Source: an uncultured Chitinophagales bacterium
GTDB taxonomy: Bacteria > Bacteroidota > Bacteroidia > Chitinophagales > UBA2359
DNA: 64,000 nucleotides
Reading direction: 5' to 3'
Assembly: GCA_937927195.1 (NCBI GenBank)
Contig: CALBCY010000094.1
Span: 1-64,000 of the forward strand
Positions 26,847-36,375 of this stretch are shown here, piece after piece (the first letter of the stretch is position 1; every line of letters starts with the position of its first letter). The notes under the pieces were generated by a model, which saw only the letters and a list, made by a program, of their open reading frames with translations, made no database searches and was not told where the DNA came from. The translations under genes were made by a program, and so were the position numbers.

Positions 26847-27007
26847 TTGTGTAGCATAGCCGCTATTTAACTGATTTTTACATTTTTTGAAGAGGAAGTT
26901 TTACCTGAAAATCTTTACCATTTTGATAATTAGGCAGTGACGATGGATACAATAATATAAGCAAAATATAAAATCAAAACAATACGTCGACCACGTCAAT
27001 TATGGTG

Positions 27008-27015
27008 CAAAGATA
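27008..27015 (-). promoter_or_regulatory. ilvE promoter -7 box
   Basis: Perfect TATCTTTG (TAnnTTTG) on the minus strand, giving a leader of about 250 nt before the ilvE ATG. No clean TTTG -33 element is seen at the ideal distance. Confidence 0.5.
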
Positions 27016-27246
27016 ACAAAATTGAAAATATTTATCTTTTTGATGGAAAGAAATGTTGCAATATTTAATCAATCAATACTTTACACATTTTAATAAATGC
27101 AAACTTCTAGTCTTTGCGTGAAATGTTAAATTCGGATTGGTGAAAATTAAACCTCTAATTGCCAGTTTTACAAATCAAACAAATTTGCTCAAAAAGAATG
27201 AAATTTGACTGGATTTTGATTGCCGTTTCGCTTATCTTTATAATAG

Positions 27247-27705
27247 ATGATTGAAAAAGACGATATAGGTTTAGCCCTATTTTTAAAGGATGAAAAAATT
27301 TATGATCTTTCTGAGAAAGAAGGGATGGTAGAAAGCTTCCAATCCTTCGAAGGTGATTTGATCATTTTGACTGCCAGTTTGGGTGATCAAGAAAGAGAGA
27401 TGATGGGTAAAACGCTCAAATCTATCAAAAAAGAAAATGCCGATTATATTTTGATTGAAATGGAAGCCAACGAGAAAGTTCGTTTGGGCCAGTTTCTTCA
27501 CAAGGATAAAAAACAAACCATTCTAATCTTCGGCCTTGCGCCATCTAAGTTATTTATGAACATCGAAGCCCAATTGAACATTCCTACTGAATTTTATGGT
27601 CAACAATTCTTATGGACCTTGTCTTTGGCGGACATCAGCAAAGCGGAATACAAGCAATACAAAATGGCTTGGTGGATGGCTATGAAACAAATGTTTGGTG
27701 TTTGA
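27247..27705 (+). CDS. Hypothetical 152-residue protein
   Basis: A cytoplasmic protein of unknown function. It starts 'MIEKDDIGLALFLKDEKIYD', has a central alpha/beta-like segment ('TILIFGLAPSKLFMNIEA'), and ends with 'LSLADISKAEYKQYKMAWWM' and 'AMKQMFGV'. The C-terminal pattern (Leu-Ser-Leu...Tyr-Lys...Trp-Trp...Met-Lys...Phe) recurs in small uncharacterised Bacteroidetes proteins and is weakly reminiscent of replisome-clamp-loader psi-like proteins, but I cannot support that assignment. A TATCTTTA box lies 7 bp before the ATG, so the mRNA may be nearly leaderless. Confidence 0.65.
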   Translation: MIEKDDIGLALFLKDEKIYDLSEKEGMVESFQSFEGDLIILTASLGDQEREMMGKTLKSIKKENADYILIEMEANEKVRLGQFLHKDKKQTILIFGLAPSKLFMNIEAQLNIPTEFYGQQFLWTLSLADISKAEYKQYKMAWWMAMKQMFGV

Positions 27706-27836
27706 TTTTTTTCTTTTTGTGAGTTTTGTTTAAATGTTCGCTGCAATTCAGAATACTAGAATTCATGATGCCTAATTCTATTAAGCTTAGAATCTCACTC
27801 ATTTGTGAAGGACATTTCATGACCTCCTGAAGAATT

Positions 27837-27875
27837 TATTCTCAATCTATTCTCAATCTATTCTCAATTTATTCT
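27837..27875. repeat. 11-bp tandem repeat overlapping gene end
   Basis: Three copies of TATTCTCAATC/T with a partial fourth. The last copies overlap the stop codon of the DUF4249 gene (TGA, 27866-27864), so replication slippage here may have shaped its C-terminus. Confidence 0.7.
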
Positions 27876-29099
27876 TACTTGCTCAGACCAAGTGGAAAGG
27901 TTTCCGGGTTCAATTGACAAGGAAAGCTCAACCTGGTAAGTTCCCGAACTTGTATAAGTATGTTCTGGCTTAGCTTCCGTGGAGGTATTCCCATCTCCAA
28001 AATCCCAATTGTAATTTAATTTTGAACCCCCATCAGTAGAAAATTTTACCGTGCAGGGTGCTGAACAACCTTCATTCTCAATATCAATATTATTCGGTAC
28101 GAGATACTCCGATTTAGGCAAATCTGTTTCAAATTTCACTTCAGTATAAGCGGCAAAAATACCCAGACCAGCATTTACATTTGAATAGATTTGTTCTGGT
28201 TCAGCAAAAATGTTTCCTTGGCCCAAACGATACAATTCAAGTGATTTGTAATACTCATACATTTCCTTGCTAACAGATTTAATGGATAAATGAGCTTTGA
28301 ATTCCGACATTATATCACCAGAAACTTCTTCTTCAAAAAACGCATTGTAAATAGGATCAAACCTAATTCCAAAACGAGTTTGGTAAGTCTGCCCATTAAA
28401 GTTTGCATCAGTAAGGTAAATGCTTCTAAGCGGATAAGTGACTATGTCAAATCCAGCAGAAATGGATTTGTTTTCTGCATTGACATCATTGGTGTAATGG
28501 GCAAATAGCGGTTCGATGTAGCCATTTATTTCTTCTTCAATTCCAAAGAAATATTCCTCATCAAAATGATCATCTAGGACTTCAATTTTACCTTCCAAAA
28601 TATAATAGTTTTCCTGATTGGGATCGTCCTCTATTTCTATGTCAAAAGCCCAGGTCGCTGTTTGATCGATTAGGGCTTCTTCTTTCCCAATATAATTGCA
28701 AACTATTTGCTTGGGGACATTCGATGATCCACTTGCCTTTGCTGGATCGAAACTTGCATGACTTACTTCTATTTGATACAGGCTGTTTTCAGTAATTTGA
28801 ACTTGGGAATTTTGATAAAATCCATTTCCTGTATGTTCCAAGTTAGCCATTGTATGACCATTTGCATCAATTAGACTTACTGTTGCGTCTAAAACGTCCT
28901 TCCGATCACAATCGAGTTCTTGTATGTGACAAGATTCACTGATTTGAACTCGTAAATTTGAATTTGGCGAAAATAGACCATTGATCACCATTTGAGGCTT
29001 TTTCTCAGCGTCTGGGAATGGCAATTCTTTTGTGCATGAAATTGCAGAAATGATCAAAACAAGAGTTAAATAGTATACAGTTAAATTTATGTTTTTCAT
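27864..29099 (-). CDS. DUF4249 lipoprotein with C-terminal PKD domain
   Basis: A 411-residue lipoprotein: lipobox 'ISAISC', then a DUF4249 N-terminal region ('KKPQMVINGLFSPNSNLRV', 'VSLIDANGHTMANLEH', 'YQIEVSHASFDP'). At the C-terminus (about 335-405) is a PKD fold ('YNWDFGDGNTSTEAKPEHTY', 'SSGTYQVELSLS'). DUF4249 proteins are encoded next to TonB-dependent receptors and probably form an outer-membrane accessory lipoprotein with them. The PKD extension is less usual. The ATG at 29099 is 4 bp after the receptor's stop, so it is the fourth gene of the sigma/FecR/receptor operon. Confidence 0.85.
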   Translation of the reverse strand: MKNINLTVYYLTLVLIISAISCTKELPFPDAEKKPQMVINGLFSPNSNLRVQISESCHIQELDCDRKDVLDATVSLIDANGHTMANLEHTGNGFYQNSQVQITENSLYQIEVSHASFDPAKASGSSNVPKQIVCNYIGKEEALIDQTATWAFDIEIEDDPNQENYYILEGKIEVLDDHFDEEYFFGIEEEINGYIEPLFAHYTNDVNAENKSISAGFDIVTYPLRSIYLTDANFNGQTYQTRFGIRFDPIYNAFFEEEVSGDIMSEFKAHLSIKSVSKEMYEYYKSLELYRLGQGNIFAEPEQIYSNVNAGLGIFAAYTEVKFETDLPKSEYLVPNNIDIENEGCSAPCTVKFSTDGGSKLNYNWDFGDGNTSTEAKPEHTYTSSGTYQVELSLSIEPGNLSTWSEQVRIN

Positions 29100-29103
29100 T
29101 TTA

Positions 29104-31800
29104 TTAAAATTTAAACGAATAAGCAATAAATGGAATGACTGGCAAAAGGCTGGTCTGTTTTAAATACAACTGATCGGAGGTTCTCCTCTTTTCAAGGGAA
29201 ATGAGGAATGGGTTTTGTCGACTGTAGGCATTGTAAAGCCCAAAACTCCATGTTCTTTTGCCTCTATTTTTCTCTTTGTGAAGATTGACAGAAAGATCCA
29301 ATCGATGATAGGCTGGAGCCCTTTGATTGTTCCTGTTTTCAATGTGGTTGACTGGTTCAAGTGTCGTATAAATACTTTGATCTGGTGATACTTGTTCGCC
29401 AGCTGTAAGGGCATAATAATTGTTTGTTCCAAGAGTATATGTATTGCCCGTTCCATAAACCCAAATCAATCCAAAATCTACTCGCTCACTTTTTTTATGG
29501 GTAATGGCTATACTTAGATCATGACGACGATCATATTTGTAAGGGAAGGTGTTGCCTTGGTCTAAATCTGGAAAGTTTCTATCTGACTTAGACAAAGTAT
29601 AACCAATCCAGCCCGTTATTTTGCCCTTGGTTTTTTCCAACAACAACTCTAATCCATAACTTTTTCCTGTTCCAACTAATATTTTATCCTGCCAGTTTTG
29701 ACTGCTGCTGAATATGTCAAATCCCGATTTGTATTCCAGTAAATTTTCCATGGTTTTGTAATAAATTTCACCAGTAACTTCATATCCTTTGTTCAGGCTT
29801 TGAGTATAAGCCAATGCATATTGGATAGAATGTTCTGGTTTAACTCTATCTGTACTGGTAACCCAAAGATCGGTTGGGAAACCTAGTCCAGGACTGGCCA
29901 GCAGATGAAGAAACTGTGTCATTTTTGAATAGGACATTTTTATTGAGGATCGCTCGCTCAAAAGGAAACTCAAGGCAGCACGTGGTTGAAGTGAAAAATA
30001 TTCTGAGCTTTCAACCAAATAGCCAGCTAGGTGTAAACCAGCATTAATTTTAAGCCTACTGCCCAAGGAAAAGTCATCTTCAACATAAGCTGTTAACTCA
30101 TTGGATTTGATTTGGGGATCACCAATGCTCTTTTCAACAGGGGCTTGGCTACCTGTTTGAAACTTTTCAGAATTGACACTTGGATTGAACTGATGGTGAA
30201 CCAATCCTAGACCCGCTCTAAAATAATGCTTGGGATTGGGCAAATAATTAAAGTCTAATTTTGCTCCTATATCATTAATGTCGGAACGTGAATTAAATGT
30301 TCTTTTGTAGATAGGATTGTCTGCAGATCCATTTGTCTCTTCATCATTAAAATTAAATTTGTAATTGCTGTTGTAAACCGTTGTATTGGTAAACAGCTTG
30401 GGAGTAATTTGGTAATTCCATCTCAAGGATGAAATTCTGTTTCCCCATTTCAATTTACCATCGAATTTAAAATTAAAAGTGGGATCTTCTTCATTAAATT
30501 CCAACTTGTCATTCCCCAGATAGCTGCTGAAAAACAATCTGCTTTTATCAGAGAATTTATGATTTACTTTAGCATTGAGGTCATAGAAATGATATTTGGT
30601 TACAATTGTTCTGCCACCATCATGTTTGATGCTTTTTTGAATGGGCGTTGTAATAACATCCAGCCAGGTTCTTCTTCCTGAAATATGAAAGGAGGTTTTA
30701 TTTTTTACTATGGGTCCTTCCAAATTAAACTTGCCTGAAACAAGACCTAAAGAGATGTTGCCATGAAAGTTTTCCATGTCTCCTTCTTTCATTCTAATAT
30801 CTAAAATGGATGACAATCTACCGCCATGACGAGCTGGGAATCCTCCTTTAATGACCTCAGCACTTTTGATGGCATCTCCGTTCAGTGTACTTAGGAAACC
30901 GAATAAGTGATTGACATTGTAAATCGGTACGCCATCCAATAAAATTAAGTTTTGGTCCGGACCACCACCACGAACATACAATCCTGTACTGCCTTCAGAT
31001 CCAGACTGAATCCCTGGCATTAATTGCACCAATTTCAAAACATCTCTTTCTCCCATCAAAACTGGCATGGATTCCAGCTTTTCCATGGACAGTTTGTTAC
31101 TGCTCATTTTACTTTCCGCATGCCTTACTTTATTTGTTTCATCTGTTACAACAATTTCATCCAACTGATTCCCAACATAAAGCGCGGCAGTGAATTCCAG
31201 GTTTTTCTTCAATAAAAATTGTTCTATAAGGGTTTGATAGCCGATATAGGAAAAGCTTATTTCATAATCATCTTCTGGTAAGGTTAAACTGTAAAATCCG
31301 TATTCGTTTGTGCTGACACCCAATTTTAATTTGGGAACAAAAACATTCGCTCCTATAAGGGCCTCTTTGCTTTCCGCATCCAAAACATAGCCGCTCAAGG
31401 TGTAATTTTTCACCTTGATTGGTGGGGCAGTCTGAGCTGTTTTTTTCGAAGGAATAGTTGTTTCTTTTTGGACCACAGTATCTTCTTTTTCATATACAGC
31501 AATTGTATTCCCAATGATTTTGTAAGTCAATTTTTTATTGGTCAATAAAGCTTCTAATACCTCACTCAATAATTCTTTGTCAAAGCTTATTGTCAGCTTG
31601 TCGTCATTCAGTTCTTTCTCATTATAGGCTGTTGGGATTCCTAATTCAGATTCAATTTTCTCCAGAGATTCCTTCAAGGAAAGGTTGGTGAAAGTGATGC
31701 TGATTTCCTTATCCAATACGTCGTTCTGTGCTAAGCTCTCATTTGACAAAAACAGCAAGGATAAAAACATCAGGCAAATTGTTTTGTTAATGTAATTCAT
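29104..31800 (-). CDS. TonB-dependent receptor with STN and carboxypeptidase-like domains
   Basis: An 898-residue outer-membrane transporter. It has a signal peptide, then an STN (secretin/TonB N-terminal) domain (about 28-105; 'NLSLKESLEKIESELGIPTA') for signalling to FecR, then a carboxypeptidase-regulatory-like domain ('YVLDAESKEALIGANVFVPK'). The plug follows with 'LMPGIQSGSEGSTGLYVRGG' and 'LLDGVPIYNVNHLFGF', and then a 22-strand barrel. The substrate is not predictable: such FecA-type receptors take up iron chelates, peptides or glycans. Its start overlaps the FecR stop by 14 bp, indicating translational coupling. Confidence 0.94.
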   Translation of the reverse strand: MNYINKTICLMFLSLLFLSNESLAQNDVLDKEISITFTNLSLKESLEKIESELGIPTAYNEKELNDDKLTISFDKELLSEVLEALLTNKKLTYKIIGNTIAVYEKEDTVVQKETTIPSKKTAQTAPPIKVKNYTLSGYVLDAESKEALIGANVFVPKLKLGVSTNEYGFYSLTLPEDDYEISFSYIGYQTLIEQFLLKKNLEFTAALYVGNQLDEIVVTDETNKVRHAESKMSSNKLSMEKLESMPVLMGERDVLKLVQLMPGIQSGSEGSTGLYVRGGGPDQNLILLDGVPIYNVNHLFGFLSTLNGDAIKSAEVIKGGFPARHGGRLSSILDIRMKEGDMENFHGNISLGLVSGKFNLEGPIVKNKTSFHISGRRTWLDVITTPIQKSIKHDGGRTIVTKYHFYDLNAKVNHKFSDKSRLFFSSYLGNDKLEFNEEDPTFNFKFDGKLKWGNRISSLRWNYQITPKLFTNTTVYNSNYKFNFNDEETNGSADNPIYKRTFNSRSDINDIGAKLDFNYLPNPKHYFRAGLGLVHHQFNPSVNSEKFQTGSQAPVEKSIGDPQIKSNELTAYVEDDFSLGSRLKINAGLHLAGYLVESSEYFSLQPRAALSFLLSERSSIKMSYSKMTQFLHLLASPGLGFPTDLWVTSTDRVKPEHSIQYALAYTQSLNKGYEVTGEIYYKTMENLLEYKSGFDIFSSSQNWQDKILVGTGKSYGLELLLEKTKGKITGWIGYTLSKSDRNFPDLDQGNTFPYKYDRRHDLSIAITHKKSERVDFGLIWVYGTGNTYTLGTNNYYALTAGEQVSPDQSIYTTLEPVNHIENRNNQRAPAYHRLDLSVNLHKEKNRGKRTWSFGLYNAYSRQNPFLISLEKRRTSDQLYLKQTSLLPVIPFIAYSFKF

Positions 31801-32755
31801 AATTCCCGTTTTTGGTTTCTAGTTTTAATTTGCAGCTTAGTTGAATAATTTCCAATACATCCTTTAATTCCAATTGATTGAAAGAAGAAGATAGCTGGCA
31901 ATCAGCCTCTTGATTAGAAAGAATAATTTTATTGTTATAAAAACCATTCAGTTCTTTGACAACCTGATTAAGTGAAGCTTTTTCAAAATTGAATATCCCT
32001 GTTTTCCAGGCCAGGTAGTTTTGATCTTTGGTCGCGAATACTTCGAGTTGGTTCTTGTTTAGCAAAGCAGATTGATTGGGTGTCAATATAGCTGATTCGT
32101 CATTTTTCAATGATTTGATCTTGACCTTTCCTGTTGCAACTGAAATTTCGGTTTGATTGGTTTCCGTGTCAATATTAAAGGAGGTTCCCAAGACTTCCAC
32201 CACTGAGTGAACAGTGTTTATTCTGAACGGGCGGTGGGCATCTTTGGCTATTTCGAAAAAGGCCTCGCCCTCTAAAGTAACCTGTCTTTCATCAGATTCG
32301 AACTGGCTAGGATAGTGCAGTTTTGCATTCTTGTTTAAATAAACAGTTGAGCCATCTTCCAAAGCAATTTTTTTCATTTCACCACCATCTGCTACAGCTA
32401 ATTGATTGGAAGCATTGTATTGTTGGTAAAATCTAAGCCCAACGGTAGAGATCAATAAGAACATTGCGGCAATAGAAACGGCGACGGCTAGCTTCCTGTA
32501 AATCGATGGACGTGAAATGCTTGGTTGTATTTTTGGAGCATCGTTTCCATGGATTTTTTGAGCCTTTTTGGTGATGTTTTCCCAAGCCTTGGATTGGTCA
32601 ACATTTTTCATGCTGATCCGATCTTCAGTCCAAAAAACTTTAAAGGCTTGGTATTCTTCTGGGTTTTCCAGCTTGAACTTTGCGATAAGTTTTTCCTCTT
32701 CAGGAAGCGTCTCGCCTGCGAAGTGTTTGGACAATAAATTTTCTATGTTTAACAT
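31787..32755 (-). CDS. FecR family anti-sigma factor
   Basis: A 322-residue inner-membrane protein that should hold the ECF sigma factor until the receptor's STN domain signals. It has a cytoplasmic N-terminus ('LLSKHFAGETLPEEEKL'), a single membrane segment near residues 88-105 ('LAVAVSIAAMFLLISTVG'), the periplasmic FecR domain ('LEDGSTVYLNKNAKLHYPSQ', 'EVLGTSFNIDTE', 'ATGKVKI'), and a C-terminal STN-like tail ('ASLNQVVKELNGFYNNKIIL'). The ATG at 32755 is preferred to a TTG two codons upstream. It sits 79 bp after the sigma gene and overlaps the receptor. Confidence 0.92.
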   Translation of the reverse strand: MLNIENLLSKHFAGETLPEEEKLIAKFKLENPEEYQAFKVFWTEDRISMKNVDQSKAWENITKKAQKIHGNDAPKIQPSISRPSIYRKLAVAVSIAAMFLLISTVGLRFYQQYNASNQLAVADGGEMKKIALEDGSTVYLNKNAKLHYPSQFESDERQVTLEGEAFFEIAKDAHRPFRINTVHSVVEVLGTSFNIDTETNQTEISVATGKVKIKSLKNDESAILTPNQSALLNKNQLEVFATKDQNYLAWKTGIFNFEKASLNQVVKELNGFYNNKIILSNQEADCQLSSSFNQLELKDVLEIIQLSCKLKLETKNGNYELH

Positions 32756-32834
32756 AAGCAATGGATTTCATTTATTCAATCGATCACTTATAACACGGGA
32801 GAATGTAAGCCTACCCCTATTTTATTTTTATTTA

Positions 32835-33356
32835 TTACTGAAATAAAATAATAGCCAAAGGCAGATAATTGTGTTGTTGCAGAAGAATGCGTAATTTTTT
32901 TAAAGCGCTACCCATTTGATTTTCAATGGTTTTATAGGAGAGATTGAGTTCTTCAGCTATTTCTTTGTAAGTCATTTTTTGCTGGCGACTCATCAAAAAC
33001 ACTTTTTGGGTTTTGGGAGGAAGTTTACCAATAAAATAATGGAGCAGCGGTAGAATTTCTTCTTCTTTTAAATTGGAAGGACGGTCTTGGACCTCAATGA
33101 TGAAATCTTCTACCAAGGTTTCATTTTTTCGCTTATGACTTCTCAAATGGTCAATGCATTTGTTTCGAACGCATTTGAGTAAAAAGGCTTCGGGTTTATC
33201 TAGTTGGTTGAATTTGTCTTTTTCCCATAAATGAATAAAGACATCCTGCACAATGTCCTCAGCAAGGTGCTTGTCTTTGGTCATGACGGCCGCATAATTA
33301 CACAATGCTGTGTAATTATTTTGAAATAGGTCTTTAAGAGTTTGAGGCAATTCCAT
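32835..33356 (-). CDS. ECF sigma-70 factor (FecI-like)
   Basis: A 173-residue ECF sigma factor. Region 2 carries 'HLAEDIVQDVFIHLWEK' and 'FLLKCVRNKCIDHLRS', and region 4 carries 'PPKTQKVFLMSRQQKMTYKE' followed by 'IAEELNLSYKTIENQMGSAL'. It should transcribe its own operon (sigma, FecR, receptor, DUF4249) once released. The four genes run without a break from 33356 to 27864. Confidence 0.94.
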   Translation of the reverse strand: MELPQTLKDLFQNNYTALCNYAAVMTKDKHLAEDIVQDVFIHLWEKDKFNQLDKPEAFLLKCVRNKCIDHLRSHKRKNETLVEDFIIEVQDRPSNLKEEEILPLLHYFIGKLPPKTQKVFLMSRQQKMTYKEIAEELNLSYKTIENQMGSALKKLRILLQQHNYLPLAIILFQ

Positions 33357-33518
33357 TTATTTTAAAACGGTGAAGCCATGAATCGCGTTGCCATTGCTTG
33401 TTGATCTTTTAATACTTTTCGTATCAATAGGACATTCGAAGAATCACTTTCCCGCGAAACATTAATCTTCTACTTCACCATAGACTTTTTATCAGGCATT
33501 ATCAGGCATTATTTGTTT

Positions 33519-34529
33519 TTATATTGTAGTTAAAAATTGCATGACATCTTTCTTGTTTTCAAACTCCTCCAACAAATTGTTTCTAGCTGAGCCAAAAGAG
33601 TGATATCCTTTAGGGATTTCAGTTCCATATATTCTTTGAATTTCTTCTGCTTGTTTGCTCAATTTATTTTGCAGATCATCTTCACCTGAATAAAATTCAT
33701 AATGGACCAGACTCGTATGTGATTTTGCATCCGCATTCTCGACGATTGTAAGGGAATTGTTCGTTTTATGTTCAATTAATTTCATCAACAAGATGGAACG
33801 GTAATAATCATAACAGTTGACATAACCGACATGATGTTTGATGTTTTCGAATTGGTCAACGTTGTCCAAAAATGTTATAAAATCATATCCGCTTGGGACA
33901 AATACTTTACTGATGTTGTTGCTGCTTAAACCGAAAAAATCGAAAACGTCATTGGCCATCAATTCCAATTCTTCTTTTGTTTCAGAGCCGTTCAATACCG
34001 CAACTGATGTTCTCCGATTTCTTAGAACATTCGGATATTTTCCGAAGTATTTGGTGAAATAACCAGCGATGTTTTCAGATTCAGTAGCTATTATTCCATC
34101 AAAAGCACTCATTCTATCCACAACCTGGATGCAATCTTTGCAGTCGGGGTTTATTTCAATCATTTTATCGATAAAATAATCAACCAGCACTTTGTCATTT
34201 TCGTGGATTTTGATCTGAGCGATGTTCCCACTCAAAAAGACGGCAATCAGATCGTGAATTCCCTGCAAAGGCTTGTGATCATCGAGAATTAAGCCAATAA
34301 CCTTATTCTTTGGCTCATCAGATAGCTCGTAATTGGCGATCCAAGCCTTTATTTTGGCTTTGTCAAGGTAGTTGTTGCGAATGTTGTTGATGGATTTAAT
34401 TTGGTTGTCTAGCGTGAACCAAGGGTTTTTAACTTTAGCTCTTTCCATCTTTGACAATAAAGGTTCTTCTGCTGGATTTAGCTCCTTTGATAATTTTTCT
34501 AATAAATTTATTCTTTCCTCGAGGTTCAT
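33519..34529 (-). CDS. LuxC-like acyl-CoA reductase lacking the expected cysteine
   Basis: A 336-residue member of the acyl-CoA reductase (LuxC) branch of the aldehyde dehydrogenase superfamily, which reduces acyl-CoA to aldehyde with NADPH. Family features: 'PWFTLDNQIKSINNI', 'LILDDHKPLQGIHDLIAVFL', 'ESENIAGYFTKYFGKYPNVL' and 'RNRRTSVAVLNGSET'. At the position where relatives have a Cys (from memory, '..GLGCRNVSK..VP'), this protein reads 'FGLSSNNISKVFVP', so the acyl-accepting cysteine appears replaced by serine. It may be inactive or changed in function. It is divergent from a ferredoxin gene, a frequent pairing in Bacteroidetes. Confidence 0.85.
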   Translation of the reverse strand: MNLEERINLLEKLSKELNPAEEPLLSKMERAKVKNPWFTLDNQIKSINNIRNNYLDKAKIKAWIANYELSDEPKNKVIGLILDDHKPLQGIHDLIAVFLSGNIAQIKIHENDKVLVDYFIDKMIEINPDCKDCIQVVDRMSAFDGIIATESENIAGYFTKYFGKYPNVLRNRRTSVAVLNGSETKEELELMANDVFDFFGLSSNNISKVFVPSGYDFITFLDNVDQFENIKHHVGYVNCYDYYRSILLMKLIEHKTNNSLTIVENADAKSHTSLVHYEFYSGEDDLQNKLSKQAEEIQRIYGTEIPKGYHSFGSARNNLLEEFENKKDVMQFLTTI

Positions 34530-34673
34530 TCGAAACTTTTTGTGTTGTTAATTGGTTAAATACTTTTATAGACCCATCAATTGCGCCAATTTATGGCATA
34601 ATTTTCTTAAATTTTTGACAAAAGTCTTAAATATCCTGATTAAATCAATAAAAATCGGAGCTAAGAGTGGCAA

Positions 34674-35093
<420 letters not shown>

Positions 35094-35111
35094 CAAATAA
35101 AAATATGTTCA

Positions 35112-35144
35112 AAAAGCCGTCTTAAAAAGACGGCTTTTTTTTTG
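35112..35144 (+). terminator. Rho-independent terminator of ferredoxin gene
   Basis: AAAAGCCGTCTT (35112-35123) / AAGACGGCTTTT (35127-35138), 3-nt loop, long T-run. Confidence 0.92.
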
Positions 35145-35229
35145 TATTAACATTTTGTGTGTTAAATTTCCGCAACTTTTGAAAAAAAGTTGTCGTAAGA
35201 CTGTTCGTACCTTACAAAAGAAATGCGCT

Positions 35230-35766
35230 ATGATTAAATTTCTATCTAAATTGACAGGAGTGGTATGTCTACTTTTGTCGGGGTTGCCCGTTATAGGACA
35301 ACTCGAACTCAGTTTCCAAACTACCCTGGAATCTACCAACGAGTATTGTGCAACGGTTATGATCCATTCTGGTGTCGAAGAAGACATCAAAATTGGAACT
35401 TCCTCCTTTTTTATTGAATACAATAAAGAAGCATTGAAGTTCCGTTCATACACCAGCCAATCTTTTGATGGTAATCTGAAGTGTATAAGCGACGAAGATT
35501 CGCCGTACACACATCATAATTATGATGCCAGTTATGCCGGGGTAATTAATGCAACTATCTTTTTAAAAGATCCAAACCACGCTTGTCCAGAAATTGGCAA
35601 GGATGACACAGAAATCGCTACGATTTGTTTTGACATTCTTGACAAGGAAAAGGAAAGTGGACTTATGTTCAACGAAGAACATACCAACATCGACAAAGCC
35701 TCTTTGAAAGTGGAACTGTTCGATAATTTGGTATTAAAAACTAAAAATGAGCCTCTGAGCCGTTAG
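35230..35766 (+). CDS. Secreted cohesin-like paralogue without sorting domain
   Basis: A 178-residue protein of unknown function with signal peptide ('LTGVVCLLLSGLPVIGQ'). Its body is clearly related to the first 160 residues of the protein at 36376-37188: 'IGTSSFFIEYNKEALKFRSY', 'HHNYDASYAGVINATIFLKD', 'IATICFDILDKE', 'EEHTNID'. The pattern resembles cohesin-like beta-sandwiches. Unlike the paralogue it stops right after this domain and has no T9SS tail. The ATG at 35230 is chosen because it begins the signal peptide. A strong terminator follows 33 bp after the stop. Confidence 0.75.
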   Translation: MIKFLSKLTGVVCLLLSGLPVIGQLELSFQTTLESTNEYCATVMIHSGVEEDIKIGTSSFFIEYNKEALKFRSYTSQSFDGNLKCISDEDSPYTHHNYDASYAGVINATIFLKDPNHACPEIGKDDTEIATICFDILDKEKESGLMFNEEHTNIDKASLKVELFDNLVLKTKNEPLSR

Positions 35767-35798
35767 TTGGATTTTTTTCAAAGATGAAATGTTAAACT

Positions 35799-35830
35799 AA
35801 GCCCCGTCGGATTTTCCGACGGGGCTTTTT
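35799..35830 (+). terminator. Strong rho-independent terminator
   Basis: Perfect 12-bp stem AAGCCCCGTCGG (35799-35810) / CCGACGGGGCTT (35816-35827), ATTTT loop, T-run. Confidence 0.93.
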
Positions 35831-36375
35831 ATTTGTGGTATCTGCATCGTAAAGCCATCTCTAGGCTCAAAGCTAAAGTTTCGCAGATCAAATCAAACTT
35901 TTATGTACACAATGACTCAAAGCTCAAGGTGCTTCGTAATTCATCAGCCACATAGCTATCTGTGAAACAAATGCAAATGATGATTTTTTTTTTAAATAAA
36001 TTTCACCGAAATTGTAAAACGTATTATTCTTAGGCCAGATACTTAATTTACATTTAAAAGAATGAAAGCTTTCAGTGTTTATAAATGTGAATCCTTTGCA
36101 ATCATAAAATAATAGGAACCTTAAATTATACATGCTCAGGTCTTTATCAATTTTATTGACTTTTTATTGAAATTTTATTTGCATCTAATTGGTATTTTAA
36201 TTTATATTTGATTCATTACCACCTTTACCAAACAAGCTTCTTCTCCTTCCAATTTCGTATTTTATTCTCCCTTCCTTTGCCCTTCCTTTGATTGTCAATT
36301 GCATTTTAGTTTGAAACTTTATGTTTTGGGAATCGTAATTTAAGCTAACATTTACAATTTTAAAATATTCTAATT
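35831..36375 (+). other. Intergenic region with promoter and long leader
   Basis: About 545 bp. The first 340 bp show no gene or repeat I can support. The last part holds the promoter at 36178-36210 and a leader of about 160 nt that is rich in pyrimidine runs. Confidence 0.5.
36178..36210 (+). promoter_or_regulatory. Full Bacteroidetes promoter
   Basis: TTTG (36178-36181), 21-nt spacer, TATATTTG (36203-36210). Both elements match consensus. It drives the T9SS paralogue gene through a leader of about 160 nt. Confidence 0.7.

Noticed and set aside
35155-35229. Upstream extension (25 codons from GTG) of the secreted paralogue
   Set aside because: It would place the signal peptide inside the protein; it also covers a small hairpin (35173-35192).
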